A stretch of 64,000 nucleotides of DNA, from positions 62,001 through 126,000 of the forward strand of contig NZ_JANFQO010000002.1 of the NCBI RefSeq assembly GCF_024437735.1, in the 5' to 3' direction. Within the stretch, counting starts at the first letter, position 1, and each line of letters opens with the position of its first letter. This document shows, in pieces, positions 56,167 to 64,000 of this stretch. This DNA comes from Tahibacter harae (GTDB lineage Bacteria > Pseudomonadota > Gammaproteobacteria > Xanthomonadales > Rhodanobacteraceae). Both the position numbers and the translations under genes were made by a program. The notes under the pieces were generated by a model. It made no database searches and was not told where the DNA came from. It saw nothing but the letters and a program-made list of their open reading frames with translations.

Positions 56167-57113
56167 GCCTGCAGCAACGCACGGAAATAGGCGATGGTTT
56201 CCTTCAGCCCGTCGTCCAGCCCGATCCTGGGCCGCCAGTCCAGGGCCTGCGCGGCCAGCGCGATATCCGGCCGGCGCAGCCTGGGATCATCCGGCGGCAG
56301 CGGCTGCTGCACGATGCGCGAGGTGCTGCCGCTGAGCCGCCGCACGCGCTCGGCGAGTTCGCGCATGCTCAGTTCGGCGGGATTGCCCAGATTGACCGGG
56401 CCGGTGAATCCGGCCGGTGCGTCCATCGCGGCCAGCAGGCCTTCGACCAGGTCGTCGACATAGCAGAATGCGCGCGTCTGGCTGCCGTCGCCGTGCAGCG
56501 TGATGTCCTCGCCGCGCAGCGCCTGGACGATGAAATTGCTGACGACGCGGCCATCGTCGACGCCCATGCGCGGACCGTAGGTGTTGAAGATCCGCACCAC
56601 CTTGATTTCCAGCGCATGCTGCCGGTGGTAGTCGAAGAACAGCGTCTCGGCGCAGCGCTTGCCTTCGGTATAGCAGCTGCGCAGGCTGATCGGATTGACC
56701 CGGCCCCAGTAGCTTTCGGGCTGCGGATGGACTTCCGGATCGCCGTAGACCTCGCTGGTCGAGGCCTGCAAGATGCGCGCGCGCCGGCGCTGGGCCAGGG
56801 CGAGCATGTTCATCGCGCCCTGCACGCAGGTCAGCGTGGTGCGCACGGGATCGCGCTGGTAATGCGCCGGCGACGCGGGACAGGCAAGATTGAAGATGCG
56901 CTCGACGTCCACGTCCAGCGGCACGGTGACGTCGTGCTGCAGCAGCGTGAAACGCGGGTGCCCCAGCAGCGCCGCGATATTGCCGCGCGTGCCAGTGTGG
57001 AAATTGTCCACGCAAAGGACGTCGTCGCCGCGCCGTATCAGGGCATCGCACACATGGGATCCGAGAAAACCGGCGCCGCCCGTCACCAGCGTTCTCTGCC
57101 CGCCAGCCCGCAT
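56163..57113 (-). CDS. NAD-dependent epimerase/dehydratase, UDP-glucuronate decarboxylase-like
   Basis: A 316-residue extended short-chain dehydrogenase that likely converts UDP-glucuronate to UDP-xylose. The NAD loop [10 protein letters not shown] is at 10-19. [37 protein letters not shown] and [20 protein letters not shown] are hallmarks of the UXS group, with the catalytic YxxxK in SCYTEGKR and [10 protein letters not shown] after it. AGGAACAG precedes ATG 57113. It is first in an operon with the sulfotransferase/glycosyltransferase fusion (ATGA overlap), so it may supply the donor sugar that fusion uses. Confidence 0.93.
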   Translation of the reverse strand: MRAGGQRTLVTGGAGFLGSHVCDALIRRGDDVLCVDNFHTGTRGNIAALLGHPRFTLLQHDVTVPLDVDVERIFNLACPASPAHYQRDPVRTTLTCVQGAMNMLALAQRRRARILQASTSEVYGDPEVHPQPESYWGRVNPISLRSCYTEGKRCAETLFFDYHRQHALEIKVVRIFNTYGPRMGVDDGRVVSNFIVQALRGEDITLHGDGSQTRAFCYVDDLVEGLLAAMDAPAGFTGPVNLGNPAELSMRELAERVRRLSGSTSRIVQQPLPPDDPRLRRPDIALAAQALDWRPRIGLDDGLKETIAYFRALLQA

Positions 57114-57147
57114 CTAGAGTCTGTTCCTGGTTCTTGCCGAAGCGGCC

Positions 57148-57176
57148 AACATAGCAAGGCCACGGAACCCTGTCGA
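57148..57176 (-). promoter_or_regulatory. Sigma-70-like promoter of the sugar-nucleotide operon
   Basis: On the minus strand: TCGACA (57176-57171, five of six to consensus), 17-bp spacer, TATGTT (57153-57148, four of six). Transcription would begin near 57141, about 28 bp before the ATG at 57113. Confidence 0.6.
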
Positions 57177-57212
57177 TCCGCTAAGCTTGCGCGCCATGCG
57201 ATCCCACCTTCC

Positions 57213-59960
57213 ATGAACGCCGCCGTGCTTCAGCCGCGCCGCCCGCGCCTGCGCGCCCTGCTCGCGCCGCTGCTGCTGGCCCTGGCCTGCTTCCTGGTCT
57301 ACAACGCCAACCTGCGCCAGATCGGCGCCGGCGACAGCATGCCCGCGCGCTACCTGCCGCTGCTGCTCTGGCACCAGGGCACCCTCGTCCCCGAAACCCA
57401 GGCACGTCTGTTCGCACACGGCCATCCCCTGGCGCTGCCGCGCTACCGGCCGGCGAACGACGACGGCAAGGCGGTCTATTTCGAGCCCACGGCCTATTGG
57501 CTGATCCGCACGCGCGAGCACGAGCTGGCGTCGTTCTATCCGGTGGTGACGCCGCTGCTGGTGGCGCCGCTGTACCTGCCCGCGGCGCTGTGGCTCGATG
57601 AGCACGGCTGGGAGCAGCCGCAGCTCGACCGCGTGGCGGAATGGATGGAAAAGCTGGCGGCATCGCTCCTGGCCACGCTCGCCAGCGTGCTCGTATTCCT
57701 GCTGCTGCGGCGCGAGGGCAACCGCTGGTGCCTGCCGCTGGCCCTCGCCTTTGCCTTCGGCACCAACACCTGGATGATTTCCAGCCAGGCGCTGTGGCAG
57801 CACGGCACGGGCGAGCTGCTGGTCGCCCTGGCCCTGCTGCTGGTGCGCGCCCCGGCCGGCGGCGCGCGCACCGTATTGCTCGGCGCCGTCTGCGTGCTGA
57901 TGGCGGCCAACCGTCCACCGGACGCCCTGCTGGCCGCGGCCTTCGGCGGCTTCGCGCTGTGGCGCGACTGGCGCAGTCTGGCCTGGCTGGCCGCCGGCGC
58001 CGCGCTGCCGCTGGCGGCGCTGCTGTACTACAACCTGGGCTTCATGGGCGAACTCGCCGGCGGCTACGGCGTGGTGAAGCCGCCGGTGAATTTCTTCCAG
58101 AGCGACTGGTCGGGGCTGGCCGGATTGCTGGTCAGCCCGGGGCGCGGCCTGCTGGTGTTTTCGCCCTTCCTCGCCTTCGTCGTCGTGGGACTGATCCAGC
58201 GCCTGCGCACGAACGAAACGCGCGCACTGGCTGTGCTGCTGACTCTGGCCGTGGTCGGCCAGCTGCTGCTCTACGCCCAGGGCGACTGGCGCGCCGGCAC
58301 AGCCTGGGGCCCGCGCTGGCTGACCGACATCCTGCCGGTGCTGGTATGGATGCTCGCCCCCGCGCCGCTGGTGCTGCGTCCTGTCGCGCGCGGCGTCCTC
58401 GCCGTGGCAATCGCGTTCTCGACGGGCGTGCAGGCGGTCGGCGCGTTCTGGTACACCCGGACCAGCGACGAACTCATCTACGCCGGCGACCCCGCTTCCA
58501 TGGCCGGCGCCTGGAATCCGCACAACATTCCCTACCTCGTCGAACTGCGCCATCCGCCGGCGCCGGGCGAGTTGCTGTGCGATGCGCGCGGCACGCTGGA
58601 CAAGGTCGGCCAGACGCGCCTGCCCACGGCCGATGGCCAGCTGCCCGAACTGCATCCCGGCGCAGTGCTTGAAGGCTGGGCGCTGGCCTGCCAGCGTTCG
58701 CCGGCGCAGCTGTTGCTGCTGGTCGACGGCGCCGTCGTAGGCACGACCACGCAGTTCCTGCTGCGCCCGGACGTGGACGCCGTGATGGGCACGCGCGCAC
58801 CGGCAGGCTGGCAGATCAGCGCCAACCTCTGGGGCGTGGCGCCGGGCGAACAGGTGCTGCAACTGGCCGTGCGGGTGGAGCCGCGCAGCGATTTCCGCAT
58901 CGTGCGCGAGCAGCGCGTAGTCGTGCGGCCGCAGCCGCCGCCGGCGGCGGCACAGGCGCAGCCGCTCCCGGCGCAAACGCTGGATACGCTGGCCGCCCGC
59001 GCCGCGGCACTGCTGCGCGAACACCAGACCGGTTACGGCGCCTGGCTCACCGCGCATACCAAGGGCCTGCGCTACGAAGCAGCGCAGCCGGAACTGAACA
59101 CCTTCCTCACCGCGACGCTGGTCGACCTGCTCGCGCCGCTGGCGCCGCAGCAGGATCTGACGGTGCCGCTGCAGCGCGCCCGCGCCCACCTCGCCGCGCA
59201 GATCGAAGGCAACGGCCTGGTGCGCTACCACGGCCTGCCGGACGGCCCGGCCATAGGCACGCTGGGCTGCGCCATCACGCCGGATGCGGACGACACCGCC
59301 CTGGCCTGGCGCATCGCCGGCCCCGCTGCGGCCGATCCGCGGCTGCGGCCCATGCTCGACCTGCTCGCCGGCTATCGCGATGGGCGCGGGCTCTACCGCA
59401 CCTGGCTGGCGCCGCGCAGACAGTATCGCTGCCTGGATCCCGGCAGTGATCCGAACCCGACCGATATCGCGATACAGCTGCACGTCTATCTCATGCTGCG
59501 CGAACGCGATCCGCCGGCGGCGCAGGCGCTGTGCGTCAGCCTGCAGCGTTCGTTCCGCGACGAAGATATCTGGGTCTACTACGCCAAGTCGGCGCTGCTG
59601 CCGTATCTGCGCGTGGCCGAACTGCAGCAGCGCGGCTGCGCGCTGCCGCTGCCGGCGGAGCGGCTGGCGCTTCCCGTCGCCGGACAGGCGATCTGGAGCG
59701 AGGCAGTCCACGCCCTGGTCGAAATCACCGCCGCGCCCGGGAACGCGGAGGCGAAACAGGCCGCGCAGCGCGTGCTGGCGCAACTGGGCGCCGACGATTT
59801 CGCCCTGCTGCGGAGCGCGCCGCCGCTGCTGTATCACAACGATCTCAGCGCGACGGTACGGCGCTACTACTGGTCCGAGGACGTGGGCTATGCGCTGTGG
59901 CTGCGGCTGCATCAGGCGGCCGGCGGCGAAGCCGAAGCAACGCCGCACGCTGCGCCATGA
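57213..59960 (+). CDS. Membrane glycosyltransferase-like protein with DxDD-bearing C-terminal helical domain
   Basis: A 915-residue protein. The N-terminal 440 residues are polytopic (e.g. [37 protein letters not shown]), in the style of GT-C/GT39-like proteins. A periplasmic beta segment follows (about 460-585). The last 300 residues are helical and resemble the alpha/alpha-barrel of prenyltransferase/squalene-cyclase-repeat proteins, including [16 protein letters not shown], whose DADD (691-694) matches the DxDD acid motif of class II terpene cyclases. Whether it is catalytic is unknown. The ATG has a poor Shine-Dalgarno. The stop overlaps the ATG of a UbiA-family gene (ATGA), giving a three-gene operon. 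Confidence 0.75.
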   Translation: MNAAVLQPRRPRLRALLAPLLLALACFLVYNANLRQIGAGDSMPARYLPLLLWHQGTLVPETQARLFAHGHPLALPRYRPANDDGKAVYFEPTAYWLIRTREHELASFYPVVTPLLVAPLYLPAALWLDEHGWEQPQLDRVAEWMEKLAASLLATLASVLVFLLLRREGNRWCLPLALAFAFGTNTWMISSQALWQHGTGELLVALALLLVRAPAGGARTVLLGAVCVLMAANRPPDALLAAAFGGFALWRDWRSLAWLAAGAALPLAALLYYNLGFMGELAGGYGVVKPPVNFFQSDWSGLAGLLVSPGRGLLVFSPFLAFVVVGLIQRLRTNETRALAVLLTLAVVGQLLLYAQGDWRAGTAWGPRWLTDILPVLVWMLAPAPLVLRPVARGVLAVAIAFSTGVQAVGAFWYTRTSDELIYAGDPASMAGAWNPHNIPYLVELRHPPAPGELLCDARGTLDKVGQTRLPTADGQLPELHPGAVLEGWALACQRSPAQLLLLVDGAVVGTTTQFLLRPDVDAVMGTRAPAGWQISANLWGVAPGEQVLQLAVRVEPRSDFRIVREQRVVVRPQPPPAAAQAQPLPAQTLDTLAARAAALLREHQTGYGAWLTAHTKGLRYEAAQPELNTFLTATLVDLLAPLAPQQDLTVPLQRARAHLAAQIEGNGLVRYHGLPDGPAIGTLGCAITPDADDTALAWRIAGPAAADPRLRPMLDLLAGYRDGRGLYRTWLAPRRQYRCLDPGSDPNPTDIAIQLHVYLMLRERDPPAAQALCVSLQRSFRDEDIWVYYAKSALLPYLRVAELQQRGCALPLPAERLALPVAGQAIWSEAVHALVEITAAPGNAEAKQAAQRVLAQLGADDFALLRSAPPLLYHNDLSATVRRYYWSEDVGYALWLRLHQAAGGEAEATPHAAP

Positions 59961-60835
59961 GCATGCAGAAGCTTGGCCACTGCGGGCGCATCGCCCGGCA
60001 CTTCGCATCCACCCGGGCGCTGGAAGTACTGGCGCTGCAGGCTTCGCCGGTCATCGGCATCTTCCTCGGCGGCTATGTCTTCGGCCGCGACAGCGCGGCC
60101 GCGCCCGGCCTGCTGGTGCTGGGCAGCTGTGCGCTGACGGCGCATATCTTCATCTTCAACGACTGGGCCGGCCATGCCAGCGACCTGCGCGACCCGCTGC
60201 GCGCGCCGCAGGTCTTCAGTCGCCAGGGCATCAGCCGGCGCGAGGTCGCGGCCGTCGCGGCCGCCCTGCTCGCGCTGGCCCTGATCGCCTTCGCCGCTGT
60301 CGGTTCCACCGCGCTGCTTTTCGGCGCGGCAATCGCCGTGCTCGGCCTGCTCTACTCGGGCTCGCCGGTGCTGGGCAAGAGCACGCCCGTCGCGGCCTCG
60401 CTGAATCACCTGGCCGGCGGCACGCTGCATTTCCTGCTCGGCTATACGTTGTTCCATACGCTGGACGCCAGCGGCATCTGGACAGGCCTGTTCTTCGGCC
60501 TGGTATTCGCCGCCGGCCATCTCAACCAGGAAGTGCGCGACTACGACGGCGACCGCGCCAACGGCATACGCACCAACGCCGTGGCATTCGGCCGCCGCCG
60601 CACCTTCGTCGCCAGCCTGCTCACGTTCACGGCGGCCTATGCATTGCTCACGGGGCTTGCCGCCTGCGCTGTCCTGCCGCGGCTGTTGCTGTGGAGCCCG
60701 GCCGCCTGGCTGCTGCACCTGGCCTGGTCCCTGCGCGCGCTGCGGCGCGGGCTGGATTTCGAGACGGCGCGGTGGATGCAGCGGCGCTATCGCTGGCTGT
60801 TCGCGCTGATCGGCCTGGTGATGCTGGCCGGATGA
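59957..60835 (+). CDS. UbiA-family membrane prenyltransferase
   Basis: A 292-residue polytopic protein. Both Asp-rich signatures of UbiA enzymes are visible: NDWAGHASD near residues 69-77 (NDxxDxxxD-like with the middle Asp replaced) and DYDGDRANG near 195-203. Seven to nine hydrophobic helices fit the fold. These enzymes transfer a prenyl chain to an aromatic or phosphosugar acceptor; the decaprenyl-phosphate phosphoribose synthases are one branch. It overlaps both neighbours by ATGA, so it works with the DxDD membrane protein and a DPM1-like GT2, pointing to a polyprenyl-linked sugar pathway rather than quinone synthesis (inference). Confidence 0.88.
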   Translation: MSMQKLGHCGRIARHFASTRALEVLALQASPVIGIFLGGYVFGRDSAAAPGLLVLGSCALTAHIFIFNDWAGHASDLRDPLRAPQVFSRQGISRREVAAVAAALLALALIAFAAVGSTALLFGAAIAVLGLLYSGSPVLGKSTPVAASLNHLAGGTLHFLLGYTLFHTLDASGIWTGLFFGLVFAAGHLNQEVRDYDGDRANGIRTNAVAFGRRRTFVASLLTFTAAYALLTGLAACAVLPRLLLWSPAAWLLHLAWSLRALRRGLDFETARWMQRRYRWLFALIGLVMLAG

Positions 60836-61596
60836 ACACCGCCGCCGCGCACGAAGCCGGAGCAACGATGCGGCCGAAACTGTCCGTGGTGATCCCCTGC
60901 TACAACGAGGAACGCACCATCCGCGCCCTCGTCGACGCGGTGCGCAGCGCGCCGTACGCGCCCAAGGAAATCATCATCGTCGACGACTGCTCGCAGGATG
61001 GCACGCGGCAGATCCTGCAAACGCAGATCGCGCCGCTGGTGCAGCAGATCCACTACCACGCGATCAACCAGGGCAAGGGCGCGGCGCTGCGCACCGGCAT
61101 CCAGGCCGCGACCGGCGACATCGTCATCGTCCAGGATGCCGACCTGGAATACGACCCGAACGACTACCCGCGGCTGCTGGAACCGCTGCTGGCCGGCCGC
61201 GCCGACGTCGTATTCGGCTCGCGCTTCAAGGCGGCGCGGCCGCCGCGCATGCTGCGGCGGCAATGGCTGGGCAACAAGGTGCTGACCTGGTGCTCCAATC
61301 GCTTCACCGGCCTGCGGCTGACGGATATGGAAACCTGCTACAAGGTATTCCGGCGCGAGATCATCCAGGCCATACGCATCGAAGAAGACCGCTTCGGTTT
61401 CGAGCCGGAGGTCACCGCCAAGGTCGCGGCAAGCGGATGCCGCATCCATGAAGTCGGCATCTCGTATCACGGCCGCAGCTATGCGGAAGGCAAGAAGATC
61501 GGCTGGAAGGACGCTCTGCGCGCGCTGTGGTGTATTGCGAAATACAGTCCGCCGCTCAGCGAGCGCTTGCGCGGGCGCTGGAGCGCCAGGCGATAA
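60832..61596 (+). CDS. GT2 glycosyltransferase, polyprenyl-phosphate sugar synthase-like (DPM1-like)
   Basis: A 254-residue GT-A enzyme with [18 protein letters not shown] at the N-terminus, [24 protein letters not shown], the metal-binding [12 protein letters not shown], and the [11 protein letters not shown] and [13 protein letters not shown] blocks typical of dolichyl/polyprenyl-phosphate hexose synthases. There are no C-terminal membrane helices. It likely loads a sugar onto a polyprenyl phosphate at the cytoplasmic face for use by a GT-C enzyme such as the first gene of this operon. Start overlaps the UbiA-family stop (ATGA). Confidence 0.93.
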   Translation: MNTAAAHEAGATMRPKLSVVIPCYNEERTIRALVDAVRSAPYAPKEIIIVDDCSQDGTRQILQTQIAPLVQQIHYHAINQGKGAALRTGIQAATGDIVIVQDADLEYDPNDYPRLLEPLLAGRADVVFGSRFKAARPPRMLRRQWLGNKVLTWCSNRFTGLRLTDMETCYKVFRREIIQAIRIEEDRFGFEPEVTAKVAASGCRIHEVGISYHGRSYAEGKKIGWKDALRALWCIAKYSPPLSERLRGRWSARR

Positions 61597-61615
61597 CCGC
61601 AGCGCTCGCGGGACA

Positions 61616-61656
61616 GCGGCAGACAGGCCATTCACGGCCGTAGCACGCTCTGCCGC
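61616..61656. terminator. Possible hairpin between convergent GT2 and M23 genes
   Basis: GCGGCAGA (61616-61623) pairs with TCTGCCGC (61649-61656), with an inner GGCC/GGCC pair. It lies in the 105-bp gap between convergent stops. No T-run. Confidence 0.4.
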
Positions 61657-61701
61657 GCGCATTCGCCTGCGCCATTGCACCAGCCTGCTGGCGCGCCTCC
61701 T

Positions 61702-62820
61702 TCACTCGCGCCACTGCACCACGCCCAGTGCGGGCGGCATCAGCGCCTGCACTTCGCTGTTCTGTTCCGCCGCTGCCCAGGCGGTGGTGCCGATTTGCGC
61801 CGCATCGGCGTAGCCGCCCAGCAGGCGGTAGCGGTCGAAGGTGTAGGCCACGCCTTCGCTGGCCATTTCGTCCGGTCCGTCGGTCAACGCGAAATGCAAT
61901 TGCGGATCCGACGCGCTGCCGCTGAAACCCACCTCGGCAATCACGTCGCCGGCCTTCACGCGCGTGCCCGCGGCCACCTTGGCGCTGCCCGGACGCAGAT
62001 GGCCGTAGTGCGCATGGCGTCCGTCGTCCAGCGCCAGCGACAGGCTGTTGCCCTCGCGCAGCGTGAGCGTGTCCGACCGGCGCGCGCGCTCCGGCACATC
62101 GTCGCGCACGCGGCTGACTACGCCATCGGCCACCGCGAGCACCGCCTGGCCATGGCTGTAGGCGCGCGCCGCCAGTTCCTCGCCGGGAGGTGCCTTGCGC
62201 CCGGCCGCATCCAGCTTCACCCAGTCGACCGCGTAGCGTCCCGGCGTGCGCAGGCGTCCGTCCACGGCGTAGCCCACGCGGCGGTGGCCGCGCTCCCAGC
62301 GCGCATCGTAGACGGCCGCCCAGGGACCGCCGCGCAGCGGCGGCGAAAGCACCGGCGTCCGGCCGGCGACGACGGCCGTGCTGCCGCCTTCGACAGGCTT
62401 CGCCTCGCCGGCCGCATCCACGGCGCGGTAGTGGACGCGATGACGCAGCGCCGCAGGCGGTGCGCCGGCCAGCACCAGCTCGACGAAGACCACGCCGCGG
62501 CGGCCGGAGGCAATCGCCTTGTAGGTATCGCCCTTCCACTGCACGCCGGACCGGTCCAGGCGCTGCTCCAGCGCGGCGCCCTGATACGACGCGAGCACGC
62601 GCCCGTCTGCCGCATCCAGCACCTCCACCTGCACCGGCTGCAGATCGCGCCGGGCGAAGTTGTCCAGATGCAGCTCATAGATCAGCTCGGCGCCGCCGCC
62701 GACCGCGCGCACCATCGGCGCGGCCGGCACGCGCAGATCGAAAGATTCCTCCGGCGCAGCCTGCGCAAGCGGCGCGGCCCAGAGGAAAACCAGGGACAGG
62801 AGGGTGCTGCGAACCGACAT
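61702..62820 (-). CDS. M23-family (LytM-like) metallopeptidase, secreted
   Basis: A 372-residue exported protein. Signal peptide MSVRSTLLSLVFLWAAPLAQA. Residues about 25-170 form a beta-rich N-terminal domain. The LytM-type domain follows with RYAVDWVKLD (metal Asp), GQAVLAVADGVVSRV, HAHYGHL and PQLHFAL. HxH and downstream His are present; the usual first metal His is not obvious just before the Asp and may be His in GHRRVGYAVD. Probably a peptidoglycan endopeptidase or a pseudo-enzyme of that fold. ATG 62820 has GGAG upstream. Divergent from a small membrane-protein gene. Confidence 0.88.
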   Translation of the reverse strand: MSVRSTLLSLVFLWAAPLAQAAPEESFDLRVPAAPMVRAVGGGAELIYELHLDNFARRDLQPVQVEVLDAADGRVLASYQGAALEQRLDRSGVQWKGDTYKAIASGRRGVVFVELVLAGAPPAALRHRVHYRAVDAAGEAKPVEGGSTAVVAGRTPVLSPPLRGGPWAAVYDARWERGHRRVGYAVDGRLRTPGRYAVDWVKLDAAGRKAPPGEELAARAYSHGQAVLAVADGVVSRVRDDVPERARRSDTLTLREGNSLSLALDDGRHAHYGHLRPGSAKVAAGTRVKAGDVIAEVGFSGSASDPQLHFALTDGPDEMASEGVAYTFDRYRLLGGYADAAQIGTTAWAAAEQNSEVQALMPPALGVVQWRE

Positions 62821-62998
62821 CGACAGGCTCCGAATGAAGGGATTCGTGCAGGAATCCGGACAGTTTCCGGCATCAACCGCAACGTGATTTTCGTGCGGGC
62901 AAAAACAGGTATAGCATGCGCCGGCTCGCTGCCGGCAGGCCAGCAACGCTGTTTGAAAAAGCGCAATCTCGCCTGGCAGGAGAATCGACGGAGCAGTC

Positions 62999-63310
62999 AT
63001 GCGTGATCCGGCGCGACAGTTCCTGTTTGCATACCCAAGAACAACCGTCGGATTTCCGGAAAAAATCGCTGCCGTCGCAACACTGATCGTCGTCGCGCAG
63101 GCAGTGGCCGCTTTTGCGGCCGTGGCGGTTCTGTCCAGCGGATTCGCCTGGGTCTTCGTCATCGCAGGGCTGATCTCCTTTTTTGGCAGCCTGTGCCTGG
63201 CGATCTGGCGAAAGTCCCTGCGCTGGACGCTGGCGTTCGCCGCTTCGCTGCTCTGTTGGCTGGCAGCGTTCGCCGTGGCTCACGGCATGGCGATTTCACG
63301 GATGCATTGA
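62999..63310 (+). CDS. Small three-helix membrane protein
   Basis: A 103-residue protein with three hydrophobic helices (IAAVATLIVVAQAVAAFAAV, WVFVIAGLISFFGSLCLAIW and TLAFAASLLCWLAAFAVAHG) and a short cytoplasmic start. GGAG precedes ATG 62999. Family not recognised. It is divergent from the M23 peptidase gene and convergent with the ABC permease gene, so it is transcribed alone. Confidence 0.8.
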   Translation: MRDPARQFLFAYPRTTVGFPEKIAAVATLIVVAQAVAAFAAVAVLSSGFAWVFVIAGLISFFGSLCLAIWRKSLRWTLAFAASLLCWLAAFAVAHGMAISRMH

Positions 63311-63393
63311 GGCGGTATTGTCGTTGCGCCTTTGGCTGAGATACGGCCGGCGCGCCTCTCGCGATGGGCACAACGCCGCGCAGAAGCCGGCCT

Positions 63394-64000
63394 CTACCCT
63401 TTCTGCGCCTTGGTGGCGAAGACCACGTAGCCCGCCGCCGTCAGCAGCAGGAACCATCCCAGCGCCAGCCCGTGCATGCCGGAACTCACCACGGCCCGGC
63501 GCGCTTCCGGATTGTCCCGGAGGAAATCCAGCATGGTGTAGGCATACGGCACCAGGTTGGCGTGCTCCCAGGACAGGGCCGACAGCGCGGCCACCCAGGC
63601 CAGAAAGCCCATGCCGATCGGAGCCACGAAGTGGTTGAAGCGCAGGCTCAGCAGGTATTGCGCCGCGACGATGGGCAGGCAGTCGAGGTAGTACAGCGCC
63701 GTATCGGCGAAGAACTGGCGCAGCGGCGGCGCCGGCGGCACTGCCACGCCGCCGGGCAGCAGCGCCGGCAGCACGGCCGACAGCCATACGCCGAACACGA
63801 ACAGCAGCAGGAACTGCGCCAGCATCAGCAGGATCACCGCGAACTTGGCGAAGAAAATCGTCGCCGTGTGCAGCGGCAGCGCATGCACTTGTTTCCAGGC
63901 GTTGTTCCGCGTTTCGATCTGCACGACCAGGCTGGTGGCCAGGATGGCCGCCATCGGCATGAAGAAGATCGCCATGGACTCCCAGGCGTTGCGCCAGTGC
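63394..64000 (-). CDS. ABC-2-type transporter permease, 5' part cut by window edge
   Basis: The C-terminal about 202 residues of a permease. The frame continues upstream to the window edge (HWRNAWESMAIFFMPMAAIL), so the internal ATG at 63975 is not the true start. MAAILATSLVVQIETRNNAWKQVHALPLHTATIFFAKFA matches the ABC2_membrane_4 family of six-helix permeases found with lantibiotic-immunity or Gld-like exporters. Later helices include FLLLFVFGVWLSAVLPAL, PIVAAQYLLSLRF and LALGWFLLLTAAGYVVFATK. Its ATPase partner is expected further upstream, outside the window. Confidence 0.85.
   Translation of the reverse strand, partial: HWRNAWESMAIFFMPMAAILATSLVVQIETRNNAWKQVHALPLHTATIFFAKFAVILLMLAQFLLLFVFGVWLSAVLPALLPGGVAVPPAPPLRQFFADTALYYLDCLPIVAAQYLLSLRFNHFVAPIGMGFLAWVAALSALSWEHANLVPYAYTMLDFLRDNPEARRAVVSSGMHGLALGWFLLLTAAGYVVFATKAQKG

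Noticed and set aside
51910-56190. 1426-codon plus-strand ORF
   Set aside because: Antisense to the sulfotransferase/glycosyltransferase fusion; no domain signature.
1-64000. tRNA, rRNA, insertion sequences, prophage, riboswitches
   Set aside because: Looked for conserved tRNA arms, transposase motifs and flanking inverted repeats; none could be supported by reading.

Overview
The window is high-GC bacterial DNA, with codon third positions nearly all G or C, which is why it carries long antisense shadow frames. The genes point to a gammaproteobacterium of the Lysobacterales/Xanthomonadales, probably near Rhodanobacteraceae. The evidence is DUF11 proteins with an IPTL-CTERM-like tail, a secreted protein ending in an 'IFRNGLQ' variant of the IFxDGFE tail common in that group, and TPR-bearing Ser/Thr kinases paired with ECF sigma factors. 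This assignment is inference; no rRNA or tRNA gene was seen.

Layout. 1-2628 (-): ECF sigma factor, anti-sigma factor, fatty-acyl desaturase and a truncated FAD oxidoreductase, a stress/membrane-lipid operon. 2764-14565: a secreted unknown, a 1604-aa DUF11 repeat protein, a DUF4132/HEAT protein, an M35 metallopeptidase and an NTF2-like protein. 14686-28656 (-): a three-gene Pfa-type (polyunsaturated fatty acid/secondary lipid) synthase read as enoyl reductase, then KS-AT-ACP-ACP-KR-DH, then KS-CLF-AT-DH-DH, with a divergent TetR regulator at 28703-29287. This is the most striking system here: its gene order is that of terrestrial myxobacteria and it has only two carrier domains. 29346-39202: an unknown cytoplasmic protein, a small secreted protein and a translationally coupled 2550-aa metzincin-like multidomain exoprotein. 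39347-41794 (-): an ABC1/UbiB kinase and a flavodoxin-fold oxidoreductase. 42218-48231: an ECF sigma/Ser-Thr kinase pair facing a second TPR kinase tail to tail.

48660-61596 holds a secreted unknown and then a probable surface-glycan region: a large membrane protein (49557-51995); a leftward operon of a UDP-glucuronate decarboxylase-like enzyme and a 1377-aa sulfotransferase/coiled-coil/GT-A/GT4 fusion; and a divergent rightward operon of a membrane protein with a DxDD-bearing C-terminal domain, a UbiA prenyltransferase and a DPM1-like GT2. The right end has an M23 peptidase, a small membrane protein and a truncated ABC-2 permease.

Within operons most junctions are 4-bp ATGA or GTGA overlaps, implying translational coupling. 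Strong hairpins separate several convergent pairs.
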